Translations under genes and position numbers: made by a program
The notes under the pieces: generated by a model
What the model was told of the DNA's origin: nothing
The model's input: only the letters and a program-made list of their open reading frames with translations
The model's database searches: none
Shown: positions 1 through 6,707 of the stretch, piece by piece
Position numbering within the stretch: the stretch's first letter is position 1
Layout of the letters: each line of letters opens with the position of its first letter
NCBI GenBank assembly: GCA_002482415.1
Contig: DLFY01000349.1
Coordinates: 1 to 14,135, forward strand
Origin: Phycisphaerales bacterium UBA7708
GTDB taxonomy: Bacteria > Planctomycetota > Phycisphaerae > Sedimentisphaerales > Anaerohalosphaeraceae
Length of the DNA stretch: 14,135 nucleotides
Reading direction: 5' to 3'

Positions 1-1
1 G

Positions 2-241
2 GCTCAGGTCAACACGGCCAAAAAACTGCAAATCGGCATAGCGATCGGCATGAAACTGAATCCGACGCTGCGTGTTATCCGTATGAGCGGCAATGATCTG
101 GACTCTGAAAGCCTGGCCGAGGTATCAAAGATGGTCGAGGCCGAAGGCTACCAGGCCTGGATTGAGCGCGTTGACGAATCTGGAAAAGTTGGATTTGTCA
201 TCCAAGACGGATCGCTGGCCGATAGCGAATCGGACGCATAA
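2..241 (+). CDS. C-terminal fragment of a probable SMC/Rad50-like phage ATPase
   Basis: The reading frame is open from base 2 and enters the window already coding, so this is the end of a longer gene; the ATG at 50 is probably internal. About 79 residues remain. The segment NTAKKLQIGIAIGMKLNP followed by LRVIRMSGNDLDSESLAEV looks like the ABC-type signature helix and the Walker B-like strand of phage RecN/SbcC-like ATPases. The ending, QAWIERVDESGKVGFVIQDG, matches the closing strands I remember in such phage recombination ATPases. The role would be ATP-driven DNA end processing or recombination beside the replication genes. The Walker A part lies outside the window, so the function cannot be verified here. 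The family call is from memory of the motif pattern; the partial status is directly visible. Confidence 0.5.
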   Translation, partial: AQVNTAKKLQIGIAIGMKLNPTLRVIRMSGNDLDSESLAEVSKMVEAEGYQAWIERVDESGKVGFVIQDGSLADSESDA

Positions 242-305
242 ATCAATAACATACGTTCGGATGTTCCGAAAGTAAAATCACAACACGGGGCGGCAACCCC
301 AATAT

Positions 306-318
306 CAGGAGAACGCTT
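306..318 (+). promoter_or_regulatory. Ribosome-binding leader, copy 1 of a recurrent cassette
   Basis: CAGGAGAACGCTT lies directly before the ATG at 319. The Shine-Dalgarno AGGAG ends 7 nt before the start. The same block, with one or two changes, precedes the genes at 5865, 6300 and 6504. This copy has ACG where two others have ATG, which helps decide their true starts. Confidence 0.7.
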
Positions 319-1086
319 ATGAGCGAAGAAATTCAGAAACAACCATCCCAGCAGCAAGCCCTGGCGACTGTATCCGCCGACGACTTTGCCTCAGAACAGC
401 CGGTAATGGAATTATCCTTGCCGGTAATCAAGATGCAGAAAAACGACCAATTCCTCATGCCGGATGAAACCTATGTCAAGGAATTGCGGGGATACATTGT
501 ATTCCTGCAAAAAACGCGGTCGTATTTCGACAAACCTTATGACGGCACCGAAGCCATGCCGGTGTGCGCATCCTCGGACGGCATCAAGCCGGACATGGGC
601 GATACGTTCCAGGCCGCGACATGCGACGCCTGCCCGAAAAGCCAGTACAACGAAGATCTCCGCAAGTGGGAGTGCAGCGTATCGTATATCGCCCTTGTCA
701 TGCTGGAAGGCCAGTCCATCCCGCACATCCTCCGCATTCGCTCCACCAGTTGCGGCAAAAAGAGCAGCTTAAACAAGTTCTTCACGAACTGCTTTATCGG
801 TTCGACCAACCCCGCAACCGGAAAATGGGACGGCTACGCCACATTCAAGGGGGCCTATCAAACCGTTTTGGTCAGTCTGCGGCTTCAAAAGACCAAGATC
901 AATGATTTCGATTCGTCCCTCTTGACGATTGAGAAAATCGACAAAGTGGACGCCGGCTCGCAGCAGGCCAAGCTGCTCAGTGACATGTATAAGGCCTTAA
1001 AAGAGCAGTTCAAGTCCAATCCTCTCAAGCCCGAACGCGACGCAGAACAGCCCGGCGAACCCGATACGTCGGATTGTCCTGTCTAA
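319..1086 (+). CDS. Cys4 phage protein of the replication region, possible ssDNA-binding protein
   Basis: This 255-residue protein starts at an ATG behind a strong AGGAG. The middle carries a Cys cluster: PVCASSDG, then CDACPKSQ, then WECS. It resembles a zinc site (C, CxxC, C) and the pattern PxCxSxDG ... CxxCP that recurs in uncharacterised phage proteins next to recombination and replication genes. The stretch from about residue 120 to 215 alternates like a beta-rich domain (YIALVMLEGQ, ILRIRSTSC, TVLVSLRLQKT). The last 20 residues are polar and acidic (PERDAEQPGEPDTSDCPV), like the tails of ssDNA-binding proteins that recruit partners. It sits between a recombination ATPase and an SNF2 helicase, which fits ssDNA binding. 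That role is inference; no family is firmly recognised, and a structural or regulatory zinc protein is also possible. Confidence 0.55.
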   Translation: MSEEIQKQPSQQQALATVSADDFASEQPVMELSLPVIKMQKNDQFLMPDETYVKELRGYIVFLQKTRSYFDKPYDGTEAMPVCASSDGIKPDMGDTFQAATCDACPKSQYNEDLRKWECSVSYIALVMLEGQSIPHILRIRSTSCGKKSSLNKFFTNCFIGSTNPATGKWDGYATFKGAYQTVLVSLRLQKTKINDFDSSLLTIEKIDKVDAGSQQAKLLSDMYKALKEQFKSNPLKPERDAEQPGEPDTSDCPV

Positions 1087-1111
1087 TATTTGTGTTCACC
1101 TACCTTGTCGG

Positions 1112-1140
1112 AGTAGGCGGGGGACTTTCCCCCGCCTACT
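1112..1140 (+). promoter_or_regulatory. Perfect 12-bp hairpin without a U-tract in the leader of the helicase gene
   Basis: AGTAGGCGGGGG (1112-1123) pairs perfectly with CCCCCGCCTACT (1129-1140) around the loop ACTTT. No run of T follows, so it is not a textbook intrinsic terminator. The Shine-Dalgarno GAAAGGA comes immediately after, about 7 nt before the helicase ATG at 1155. A third copy of the arm, CCTAC at 1099-1103, can pair instead with GTAGG at 1113-1117, giving two mutually exclusive folds. Possible roles are an RNA-processing or stability element, or a partial terminator that lowers downstream expression. The pairing is seen directly; the function is inferred. Confidence 0.6.
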
Positions 1141-1154
1141 GAAAGGATTGACTT

Positions 1155-2774
1155 ATGTTTGAATTAATGGCTCACCAGAAAAAGGCCGCCGAGATTGCCG
1201 CCACACAAAACCTGGCCTTATTCCATGACTGCGGAACCGGCAAGTCTCTGTCGGCCTTGTCGATTATCGATTACTACAAGCAGCAGGGCAAAGGCCCGGC
1301 TCTCGTTGTCTGCCCAATCTCCATTATCGGCCCAGCCTGGATGGCAGACTGCAAGAAATTTACGCCGCACTTATCCATTGTCTCTTTGTGGGGCCTCACT
1401 GGACAGAAACGCAGAGACTTGCTGGCAAAGCGGTATGACATCTATATCATCAATTTCGATGCGTTCAAGCTGTCTTATGATGTACTGTCCAATGCCGGAT
1501 TCCAGGTGATCGTGGTGGACGAATCCAGCAAAATGAAAAATCACAAGTCGCAGATCACGGACGCCTTGCTCAGCCTGGCCGGAATCAAGCGGCGATCATC
1601 CAAGTTCAAAACGCGAAACATCATTCCTCATCGATACATCTTAACGGGCACGCCGGCACCGAACGACGAGTCGGAATACTGGGCACAGATTAAATTTATC
1701 GCGGGTCCGGGTGACTATGATCACGGCTTTTACGATAATTTCTATGCCTTTCGCAACCGCTATTTTTCCACATACAATATTACCCCGACCGTCAAAGGGT
1801 ATCGCTTTAAACGTGAGCAGGCAACCCATTTCAAGGAATCCATGCGGCCCTGGATACACGTTGTGCGTAAAAAAGATGTGCTGGACTTGCCTGAACAAAC
1901 CCACAATATTCGGGCTGTTCTATTGTCAGTCGCTGAATCCGTGGCGTATGACCAGATGGAAAACGACATGGTGGCACAGCTTGAAAATGACACTATTGCG
2001 GCCAAAAATGCCCTGACCAAGGCCTTATCTTTACGCGAATTAACCAGCGGATTTTTGTATAACCCGGATAATAAAGACGAAATATTCCGCACGGGGGCCA
2101 GCAAGCTCAATGAACTCAAAGACCTGCTGGACGAAATCGGCCATGAACAGTGCATTATTTGGTACAATTTCGAGGCCGAAAAAAATCAAATCCTGGGCGC
2201 TGTGGACAATATCCTGTGGGTCGATGAACCCGGCCCCAGGCGGGATGAAGTCCTGGATGCTTTCATGCAGGGCAAGCTGCAGCGGCTCCTGGCCAATCCC
2301 GCCAGTTTGGGGCACGGCGTCACTCTGACCAACTGCATGTACGCGGTTTATTTTTCACTGACCGCCAGTTATGAGAACATGGAGCAATCTGTTAATCGCA
2401 TCCACCGCAAGGGGCAAACTCGACCGGCGACCTATTATTATCTGATTGCCGCCGGCACGTATGATGAGGTGATTTACAAAACCATTCAAAGCAAAGGCAA
2501 TCTCGTCAATTCCACACTGGATTATTTCAGGAGCAAATATGGCATCGACTTCCAAAACGACACCACGGGCGGGCAAGCCCCATTCACGCAAGGACTTGAT
2601 CTCATCGGCCAGGAACTCACGCAGGAAGCCCCTGCTGGAATCCGAAATCCAGCGCCAGTGCATGGAGTACCTGCGAAAGCTGGACAAAGTCCTGGCCATC
2701 AAGGTCATCGTCGCAAACCAGGCGGGCTGTCCGGATATTCTGGCATGCTTCAACGGCTCATTTGCGGCAATTGA
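1155..2774 (+). CDS. SNF2-family (SF2) phage DNA helicase/translocase
   Basis: A 539-residue ATP-dependent DNA translocase with a nearly complete SNF2/SF2 motif set. It has a Q-like start (LMAHQKKAAEIA, about residues 5-16), motif I CGTGKS (26-31), motif II VDESSK (121-126, DESS in place of DEAH) and motif III LTGTPAPN (163-170). Motif VI, VNRIHRKGQ, lies at 413-421 and is followed by the usual YYYLIAAGTYDE segment. Phage members of this group remodel or unwind DNA during replication or recombination. Recognisable similarity stops at about residue 462 (IDFQND). The last 77 residues, rich in G, P and Q, are read over the start of the next gene in another frame and look unselected. The ATG follows GAAAGGA. 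The family is certain; the exact substrate is not. Confidence 0.9.
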   Translation: MFELMAHQKKAAEIAATQNLALFHDCGTGKSLSALSIIDYYKQQGKGPALVVCPISIIGPAWMADCKKFTPHLSIVSLWGLTGQKRRDLLAKRYDIYIINFDAFKLSYDVLSNAGFQVIVVDESSKMKNHKSQITDALLSLAGIKRRSSKFKTRNIIPHRYILTGTPAPNDESEYWAQIKFIAGPGDYDHGFYDNFYAFRNRYFSTYNITPTVKGYRFKREQATHFKESMRPWIHVVRKKDVLDLPEQTHNIRAVLLSVAESVAYDQMENDMVAQLENDTIAAKNALTKALSLRELTSGFLYNPDNKDEIFRTGASKLNELKDLLDEIGHEQCIIWYNFEAEKNQILGAVDNILWVDEPGPRRDEVLDAFMQGKLQRLLANPASLGHGVTLTNCMYAVYFSLTASYENMEQSVNRIHRKGQTRPATYYYLIAAGTYDEVIYKTIQSKGNLVNSTLDYFRSKYGIDFQNDTTGGQAPFTQGLDLIGQELTQEAPAGIRNPAPVHGVPAKAGQSPGHQGHRRKPGGLSGYSGMLQRLICGN

Positions 2775-2925
2775 AGTCAAGCGGCCAGGCGAACAGCCGA
2801 CACCCCTGCAGAGCTATGTGATGGATCGCATGGCCCGGTGCGGCGCCCGTGTCGTCGTAGTGCATTCTCAAGATGAACTCAAGGAATGGGTCGAAAAAAC
2901 ATGGCTGGGTCTCAAAAGCGTATAG
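2539..2925 (+). CDS. VRR-NUC domain nuclease
   Basis: A 128-residue endonuclease of the VRR-NUC branch of the PD-(D/E)XK fold, a family of structure-specific or recombination-associated nucleases often paired with SNF2 helicases in phages. After a basic N-terminal extension (residues 1-31) come the helix with the first Glu (LLESEIQRQCMEYL, 32-45), GCPDIL (63-68, catalytic D66), AIEVKRPG (77-84, E79 and K81) and the QxxY-like helix PLQSYVMDRM. All expected catalytic positions are present. The ATG at 2539 has its own Shine-Dalgarno (CAGGAG, 2529-2534), which lies inside the helicase gene. The two genes overlap by 236 nt in different frames (+1). Translation is therefore likely coupled to the helicase, suggesting the two proteins act together on branched DNA. 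Confidence 0.88.
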   Translation: MASTSKTTPRAGKPHSRKDLISSARNSRRKPLLESEIQRQCMEYLRKLDKVLAIKVIVANQAGCPDILACFNGSFAAIEVKRPGEQPTPLQSYVMDRMARCGARVVVVHSQDELKEWVEKTWLGLKSV

Positions 2926-3188
2926 ACGTTGAAAAGGCAGTCCAGGCAGCATACCAATTGGGTCTGATCCATGGGCGAAAAGAAGCCCAGGTTGACGCAG
3001 ACCGTGAAATCGCCTGCATGAAGGCTGCTAATAAGCACATCATGGATATTTTTTTGAATGAACAGGCCCACTCTGCAGTCAGGCTAACCCTGGAATCTGC
3101 AAATCGTATCTTGGCGGCCCTGGAACATCATAATCTGTCACGTTACACAGCAACCTTGCGTAAAGCAATATATGAGGCGCAGTCATGA
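2901..3188 (+). CDS. Small helical protein of unknown function
   Basis: I do not recognise this protein. The chosen start is the ATG at 2901 (MAGSQKRIDVEKAV), giving 95 residues. An in-frame ATG at 2886 would add five residues (MGRKN); AAGGA at 2880-2884 is too close to 2886 and rather far from 2901, so the start is unsettled. The protein is almost wholly predicted alpha-helix (VEKAVQAAYQLGLIHGRKEA, then AVRLTLESANRILAALEHH). The pattern AYxLGxxxGRKEA resembles helical stretches seen in other small phage proteins, but that is weak. It overlaps the nuclease gene upstream and shares ATGA with the primase gene downstream, so it belongs to the same translationally coupled replication operon. A role as an accessory or adaptor subunit is only a guess from position. 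Confidence 0.65.
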   Translation: MAGSQKRIDVEKAVQAAYQLGLIHGRKEAQVDADREIACMKAANKHIMDIFLNEQAHSAVRLTLESANRILAALEHHNLSRYTATLRKAIYEAQS

Positions 3189-5581
3189 TAAAGGATTATC
3201 TGGAATCGCTGGGATTCAAAATCAAGGAAGAGGGGTCGCAATTGCGAGTCGATTGTCCGCAATGCGGCGACCAGTCCCAGCATTTATATATCTGTCCAAA
3301 AAAACGTGTTGGATTCTGCCACAAATGCACATGGAAGCCCAACCTGTTTAAGTTGGCACAGTGCATTCATCCGGACTGGGATAACCGGCAAGTCGTCGAT
3401 TACATGAAGCGGTACGATCTGATTAAAAGCAAGCAGCCGGACAAGCCAAAAAAAACGCCAAAGCTCAGACGCGACGACATCCGCCAGGCCGAGGACACTG
3501 ACCTGTCATTGCTGTGCGAAATCAAACGCCTGTCTATGGATGCCCTAAAAAAGTTCTTTCCATGGATCCACACTGAGCAGCCCTGGATGATGTTGCCGGC
3601 TTATATGCCAGGACACCTGCAGAAAGCCTGTGGATTAATGCGTGTCCACCTCAAAGGGGAATTGATCCATTGTCGCAATGGACGGGATGAAAAATACCCC
3701 ATGGTGCCAGGCAGTGAGCACGGCTTATTCGGGTTAAAGTGGATTCAGGAAGAAAATCCGCAAACCCTGATCTTTGCCGAAGCCTGGCGAGATGCCTTAG
3801 CCGCGATTGCTCAGGGTTTTTATGCCACGGCCAGTTCAGGCGGCGCGTCCACGTTCAGGGAGGAATGGCTCCCGCTGTTTCGAGGCAGGGAAGTCTATAT
3901 CTGCATGGACGCAGACAAGGCGGGAGTCCGCGCCGCGGAACGGGCACTGGAAAAAATCAAACCCGTGGCAAAGTCGGTCAAAATTGTCTGGCTGCCCTAT
4001 GAATTCACGGAATCCCATGGCAAGGACCTGCATGATTACTTGACCATGGAAGGGCACCACTGGGACGATTTGATGGCCATTCAGACGGATGCGGCAAAAC
4101 GGGCACGCGACTATGCCAAGCAGATGTACCTTTTGCCGGATAATCGACCTGGCACGATCGCCAGGGCTTATATTGAATGGTCGGGCCGCATATACCGTCA
4201 TAAACGCGATATGTGGCTGGAATGGGACGGACACAAGTATTCGGTAGTCCGCGACAGCGAAATGACAAAGCGGCTCTGGAAATACATCGAGTTAGTCAAG
4301 TGTGACAATGGCAAAGCGTATGTGCCGCTTAAGGCCTCTGACAGCACGATTAAAACCATTTTGTCAGCCATGTCAGCCTTAGACACGGTCTGGATGGCCG
4401 ACGACGTGGAATTGCCGGCATGGATTGACGGACAGGCTGGCCGGCCCGATCCGGCCAGCCTGATCTCCATGAACAATGGCCTGCTGGATATTACCCACAA
4501 TCCGCCGTCTCTGATGGACCATGACCCGGCCTTTATTACCCTGAATCACTTGTTTTTTGCCTATGATCCGGATGCTGCCTGTCCAAACTGGGACTATTTC
4601 TTGCCGCAAGTGATATGCGAACAGAGGCTGCGGGGGATGGATTTAGACGCCACTGCAGGCGAGTTCAAACCGGCCTATGAATGGACGCCCATCCAGGAAG
4701 ATATTGACATGCTGATGGAGTTTGTCGGCTTATTAATGACAGCGGAAACCAAGTATCAAAAGATACTGGGCCTGGTTGGACCCAAACGGTCAGGCAAAGG
4801 GACAATTTTACGGATTATTTACAAGCTGCTGGGCAATCGCAATTGCACCATGCCCACGTTAGGCAGTTTATCCACGCAGGGCGGTCTGCAGAGCCTGATT
4901 GGGAAAACCGCGGCCCTGATCACCGACGCATCCAGCGGGGGCAAGAAATTCGATATGGCCACCGCCGTGGAACGCTTGAAGGGCATATCCGGCGAGGATC
5001 CAATTACCATTGACCCGAAGTTCAAAGAGCCGATTGACCTGCCCAAGTTATCCGTGCGATTTGTCATCACTGCCAACAGTATCCAGCAATTGACGGATAC
5101 AACCGGCGCCCTGGCCAGTCGCTTCCTGTTTGTCCAGACCGGACGGTCTTATCTGGGGCAAGAGGATTTGGACCTTGAACGCAAGCTGGAAGCGGAATTG
5201 CCAGGCATATTCAATGCCGCTATCGCCGCCTTGTTTCGACTCAAGGCCCGCGGTCGGTTCCTGGAAAGCGAACGAAGCCGCATGGCCGGGGCGACGGCAG
5301 CCGAACTGGGATCGCCTTTGATCGCCTTTTTCCGCGAGGCCTGTGAGTACGCAGACGGGCTGGAAGTGGAACGAAAAGACCTCTATGACCACTACTGCAA
5401 ATGGACGAAGGATTCCCGCCGTGGATTAATGGGACGCAACAAGTTCTTTGAAGAATTCGAACGCACGTTCCCAGAATGCCCCAAGGTCAAGAAACGCGAT
5501 GTCTGGGCGTATCTGCATGTCAAAATGCGAGAGTTGCAGCCCAGCTTAGAAGACTATAACCCACAGGAAGATGAATTTTAA
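3185..5581 (+). CDS. Phage primase-helicase (zinc finger + Toprim + SF3/D5-type helicase)
   Basis: A 798-residue multidomain replication protein that makes primers and unwinds DNA at the fork. Near the N-terminus a CHC2-like zinc finger is visible: C24/C27 in DCPQCG and C45/C48 in FCHKC. A Toprim catalytic core follows, with E199 in LIFAEAW and D242/D244 in CMDADKAG. The C-terminal half is a superfamily 3 helicase of the D5/P4-alpha type: Walker A GPKRSGKGT (532-540), Walker B-like AALITDAS, the signature ISGEDPITIDPKFKEP, sensor RFVITANS, and LTDTTGALASRF with its arginine finger. A final winged-helix-like DNA-binding stretch contains DLYDHYCKWTKDSRRGLMGR. Length and domain order match phage and plasmid primase-helicases. 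It is coupled by ATGA to the gene before and by TAATG to the gene after. No broken motif is visible. Confidence 0.93.
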   Translation: MIKDYLESLGFKIKEEGSQLRVDCPQCGDQSQHLYICPKKRVGFCHKCTWKPNLFKLAQCIHPDWDNRQVVDYMKRYDLIKSKQPDKPKKTPKLRRDDIRQAEDTDLSLLCEIKRLSMDALKKFFPWIHTEQPWMMLPAYMPGHLQKACGLMRVHLKGELIHCRNGRDEKYPMVPGSEHGLFGLKWIQEENPQTLIFAEAWRDALAAIAQGFYATASSGGASTFREEWLPLFRGREVYICMDADKAGVRAAERALEKIKPVAKSVKIVWLPYEFTESHGKDLHDYLTMEGHHWDDLMAIQTDAAKRARDYAKQMYLLPDNRPGTIARAYIEWSGRIYRHKRDMWLEWDGHKYSVVRDSEMTKRLWKYIELVKCDNGKAYVPLKASDSTIKTILSAMSALDTVWMADDVELPAWIDGQAGRPDPASLISMNNGLLDITHNPPSLMDHDPAFITLNHLFFAYDPDAACPNWDYFLPQVICEQRLRGMDLDATAGEFKPAYEWTPIQEDIDMLMEFVGLLMTAETKYQKILGLVGPKRSGKGTILRIIYKLLGNRNCTMPTLGSLSTQGGLQSLIGKTAALITDASSGGKKFDMATAVERLKGISGEDPITIDPKFKEPIDLPKLSVRFVITANSIQQLTDTTGALASRFLFVQTGRSYLGQEDLDLERKLEAELPGIFNAAIAALFRLKARGRFLESERSRMAGATAAELGSPLIAFFREACEYADGLEVERKDLYDHYCKWTKDSRRGLMGRNKFFEEFERTFPECPKVKKRDVWAYLHVKMRELQPSLEDYNPQEDEF

Positions 5582-5850
5582 TGAAAACGCACGTTCACAC
5601 ATGGAATAGCCTGCGCGATCACGCCAGCATCCCTGTCTGTGCCACGATCCAGGGGTGCCGCCAGCACGTCCAGCACTTATCCCTGGGCCAGCGGTGGGCC
5701 TTGATGAGCCGGTTCGGAATTCACAGCGAAGACGCACTGGCCAGGCGTATTCGGGCCATACGGCGGAAACAGGATGGACTCCGGCGTATCAAGAAACGGA
5801 TTAAAAACCAGCCGCTGAAACGCGGATTAAGACTGGAATATCACTGTTAA
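5581..5850 (+). CDS. Small basic protein of unknown function
   Basis: I do not recognise this 89-residue protein. Its ATG overlaps the primase stop (TAATG), with AGGAAG about 11 nt upstream, so it is probably translated by re-initiation after the primase. The first half contains His and Cys residues (HVHTW, CATIQGCRQHVQH) that could bind metal. The second half is strongly basic and helical (ARRIRAIRRKQ, LRRIKKRIKNQ), suggesting nucleic-acid contact. The position right behind the primase-helicase suggests a small replication accessory or DNA-binding factor. This is inference from charge and context only. Confidence 0.6.
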   Translation: MKTHVHTWNSLRDHASIPVCATIQGCRQHVQHLSLGQRWALMSRFGIHSEDALARRIRAIRRKQDGLRRIKKRIKNQPLKRGLRLEYHC

Positions 5851-5852
5851 AA

Positions 5853-5864
5853 TGGAGAATGCAC
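5853..5864 (+). promoter_or_regulatory. Ribosome-binding leader, copy 2
   Basis: TGGAGAATGCAC precedes the ATG at 5865. It contains an in-frame ATG at 5859, only 1 nt from GGAGA. In copies 1 and 4 this position is ACG, so the downstream ATG at 5865 is the better start. Confidence 0.65.
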
Positions 5865-6281
5865 ATGTTATGGAAATACATTAAAGGTCTGTTTTTATGG
5901 CCCAAAAAGGAAAAGTTCCTTAAGGATCGAATCAATGCTCTGGGCGGCACTCTATATGAAGTCAGGACGGAAAACCACAATCTTCGATATGAAATTGAGA
6001 AGTTAAAAAAGCTGATCTTTGAAAAGCAGGTTATTTACGTAAATCGGCCTATTGTGACCGTGTTTGCAGGCCCTCAGTGTTTTAAAAAAGCGGACGGCTT
6101 TACTCCATTGCCGCACTGCTCAAAGCACATTCAAGTGGATTGCGTAAAAAAGGAAATGAAGAGGCACGTAGTCACCATAGATATTGATGTTGGGCTTGTC
6201 GGCAACTGGATTATTGCAGATATTTATTTTGATGAATTAAACGAGCTATTAAAACAGCATTTCCGCGACAGCGGACATTAA
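5865..6281 (+). CDS. Coiled-coil protein of unknown function
   Basis: A 138-residue protein I do not recognise. The N-terminal tip is hydrophobic and aromatic (MLWKYIKGLFLWPKK) and could sit at a membrane as an amphipathic anchor. It is followed by a likely coiled coil (about residues 16-55: KFLKDRINALGG, RTENHNLRYEIEKLKKLI). The C-terminal part looks like a small alpha/beta domain (HVVTIDIDVG, NWIIADIYFDELNELLKQHF), with three Cys residues between. It uses more AT-rich codons than the primase gene. The start was chosen by comparison of the shared leader. It is the first of three consecutive genes driven by nearly the same leader. Function unknown. Confidence 0.6.
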   Translation: MLWKYIKGLFLWPKKEKFLKDRINALGGTLYEVRTENHNLRYEIEKLKKLIFEKQVIYVNRPIVTVFAGPQCFKKADGFTPLPHCSKHIQVDCVKKEMKRHVVTIDIDVGLVGNWIIADIYFDELNELLKQHFRDSGH

Positions 6282-6286
6282 CTAAG

Positions 6287-6299
6287 CAGGAGAATGCAC
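6287..6299 (+). promoter_or_regulatory. Ribosome-binding leader, copy 3
   Basis: CAGGAGAATGCAC directly precedes the ATG at 6300. It is identical over its last 11 bases to copy 2 and differs from copy 4 only at the T/C position. The ATG inside it (6294) lies 1 nt from GGAGA and is unlikely to be the start. Confidence 0.7.
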
Positions 6300-6476
6300 A
6301 TGAAAAGATACAGAATCGTACTAACCACAAGCGGGATCGAGGGGCCCGATATTATCGCCGAGGCCCAGGCATTTTCTTTGGTTGACGCTTTCATTATCTC
6401 GGAAGCTCTGCAGGCCCATTACAACCGCATACACTATCCGTCACTGGTTTCGGCAAGAATCGACGACGTAAAATAA
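6300..6476 (+). CDS. Small protein of unknown function
   Basis: A 58-residue protein, MKRYRIVLTTSG then EGPDIIAEAQAFSLVDAF. I do not recognise it. It reads like a single small alpha/beta unit: a first strand (RYRIVLTT), then a helix (SLVDAFIISEALQAHY), then a closing strand (SLVSARIDDV). That layout is similar to small phage proteins that remain uncharacterised. The assignment as a real gene rests on the strong leader (copy 3), good spacing, a rightward operon with short gaps on both sides and clean codons. No function is proposed. Confidence 0.6.
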   Translation: MKRYRIVLTTSGIEGPDIIAEAQAFSLVDAFIISEALQAHYNRIHYPSLVSARIDDVK

Positions 6477-6490
6477 CCATTCATTTTTTA

Positions 6491-6503
6491 CAGGAGAACG
6501 CAC
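6491..6503 (+). promoter_or_regulatory. Ribosome-binding leader, copy 4
   Basis: CAGGAGAACGCAC directly precedes the ATG at 6504. The ACG here corresponds to the internal ATG of copies 2 and 3, showing that the internal triplet is not needed as a start. Confidence 0.7.
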
Positions 6504-6707
6504 ATGAAAGAAACAAAAACAGTCACCTATGTCAATGTCCCCCAAAAAGTCATGCGGTCTTTTTACCGTCAATGGCGGTCGGACTGGAAATGGACCCGGC
6601 ATTTTAATAGTATGCTGGCCCGCATCCAGGCCTATCCATTGCATCGGTACGTCACTAAGGGCCGTGAATTCATCCGCCAGGTTTATTTCAACGGGAGGGG
6701 GAAATGA
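6504..6707 (+). CDS. Small basic aromatic protein of unknown function
   Basis: A 67-residue, strongly basic protein rich in Trp, Tyr and Phe (SFYRQWRSDWKWTRHF, YPLHRYVTKGREFIRQVYF). I do not recognise it. Charge and aromatic content would suit nucleic-acid binding. The stop overlaps the start of the RecD-like helicase gene (ATGA at 6704-6707), so the two are translationally coupled and the small protein may serve the helicase. Start chosen from leader copy 4. The partner idea is inference from coupling only. Confidence 0.6.
   Translation: MKETKTVTYVNVPQKVMRSFYRQWRSDWKWTRHFNSMLARIQAYPLHRYVTKGREFIRQVYFNGRGK

Noticed and set aside
256..270. Short hairpin TTCGGA-TGT-TCCGAA after the first gene
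   Set aside because: Only 6 bp with no T-tract; too weak to call a terminator. It could be an operator half-site but nothing else supports that.
287..300. GGGG/CCCC 4-bp stem before the first leader
   Set aside because: Too short to be meaningful by itself.
2040..2780. Leftward open frames opposite the helicase, such as 2355-2780 and 2040-2315
   Set aside because: They lie wholly inside a strongly supported helicase/nuclease gene pair, have no clear Shine-Dalgarno and no recognisable domain; they are composition shadows.
2539..2780. Programmed frameshift fusing helicase and VRR-NUC
   Set aside because: No slippery heptamer is evident near 2539-2560, and the nuclease has its own Shine-Dalgarno and ATG, so separate initiation is the simpler reading.
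3739..4268. Extra frames inside the primase gene on both strands
   Set aside because: The primase frame has intact Toprim and SF3 motifs throughout; the alternatives are Arg/Ser/Pro-rich and motif-free.
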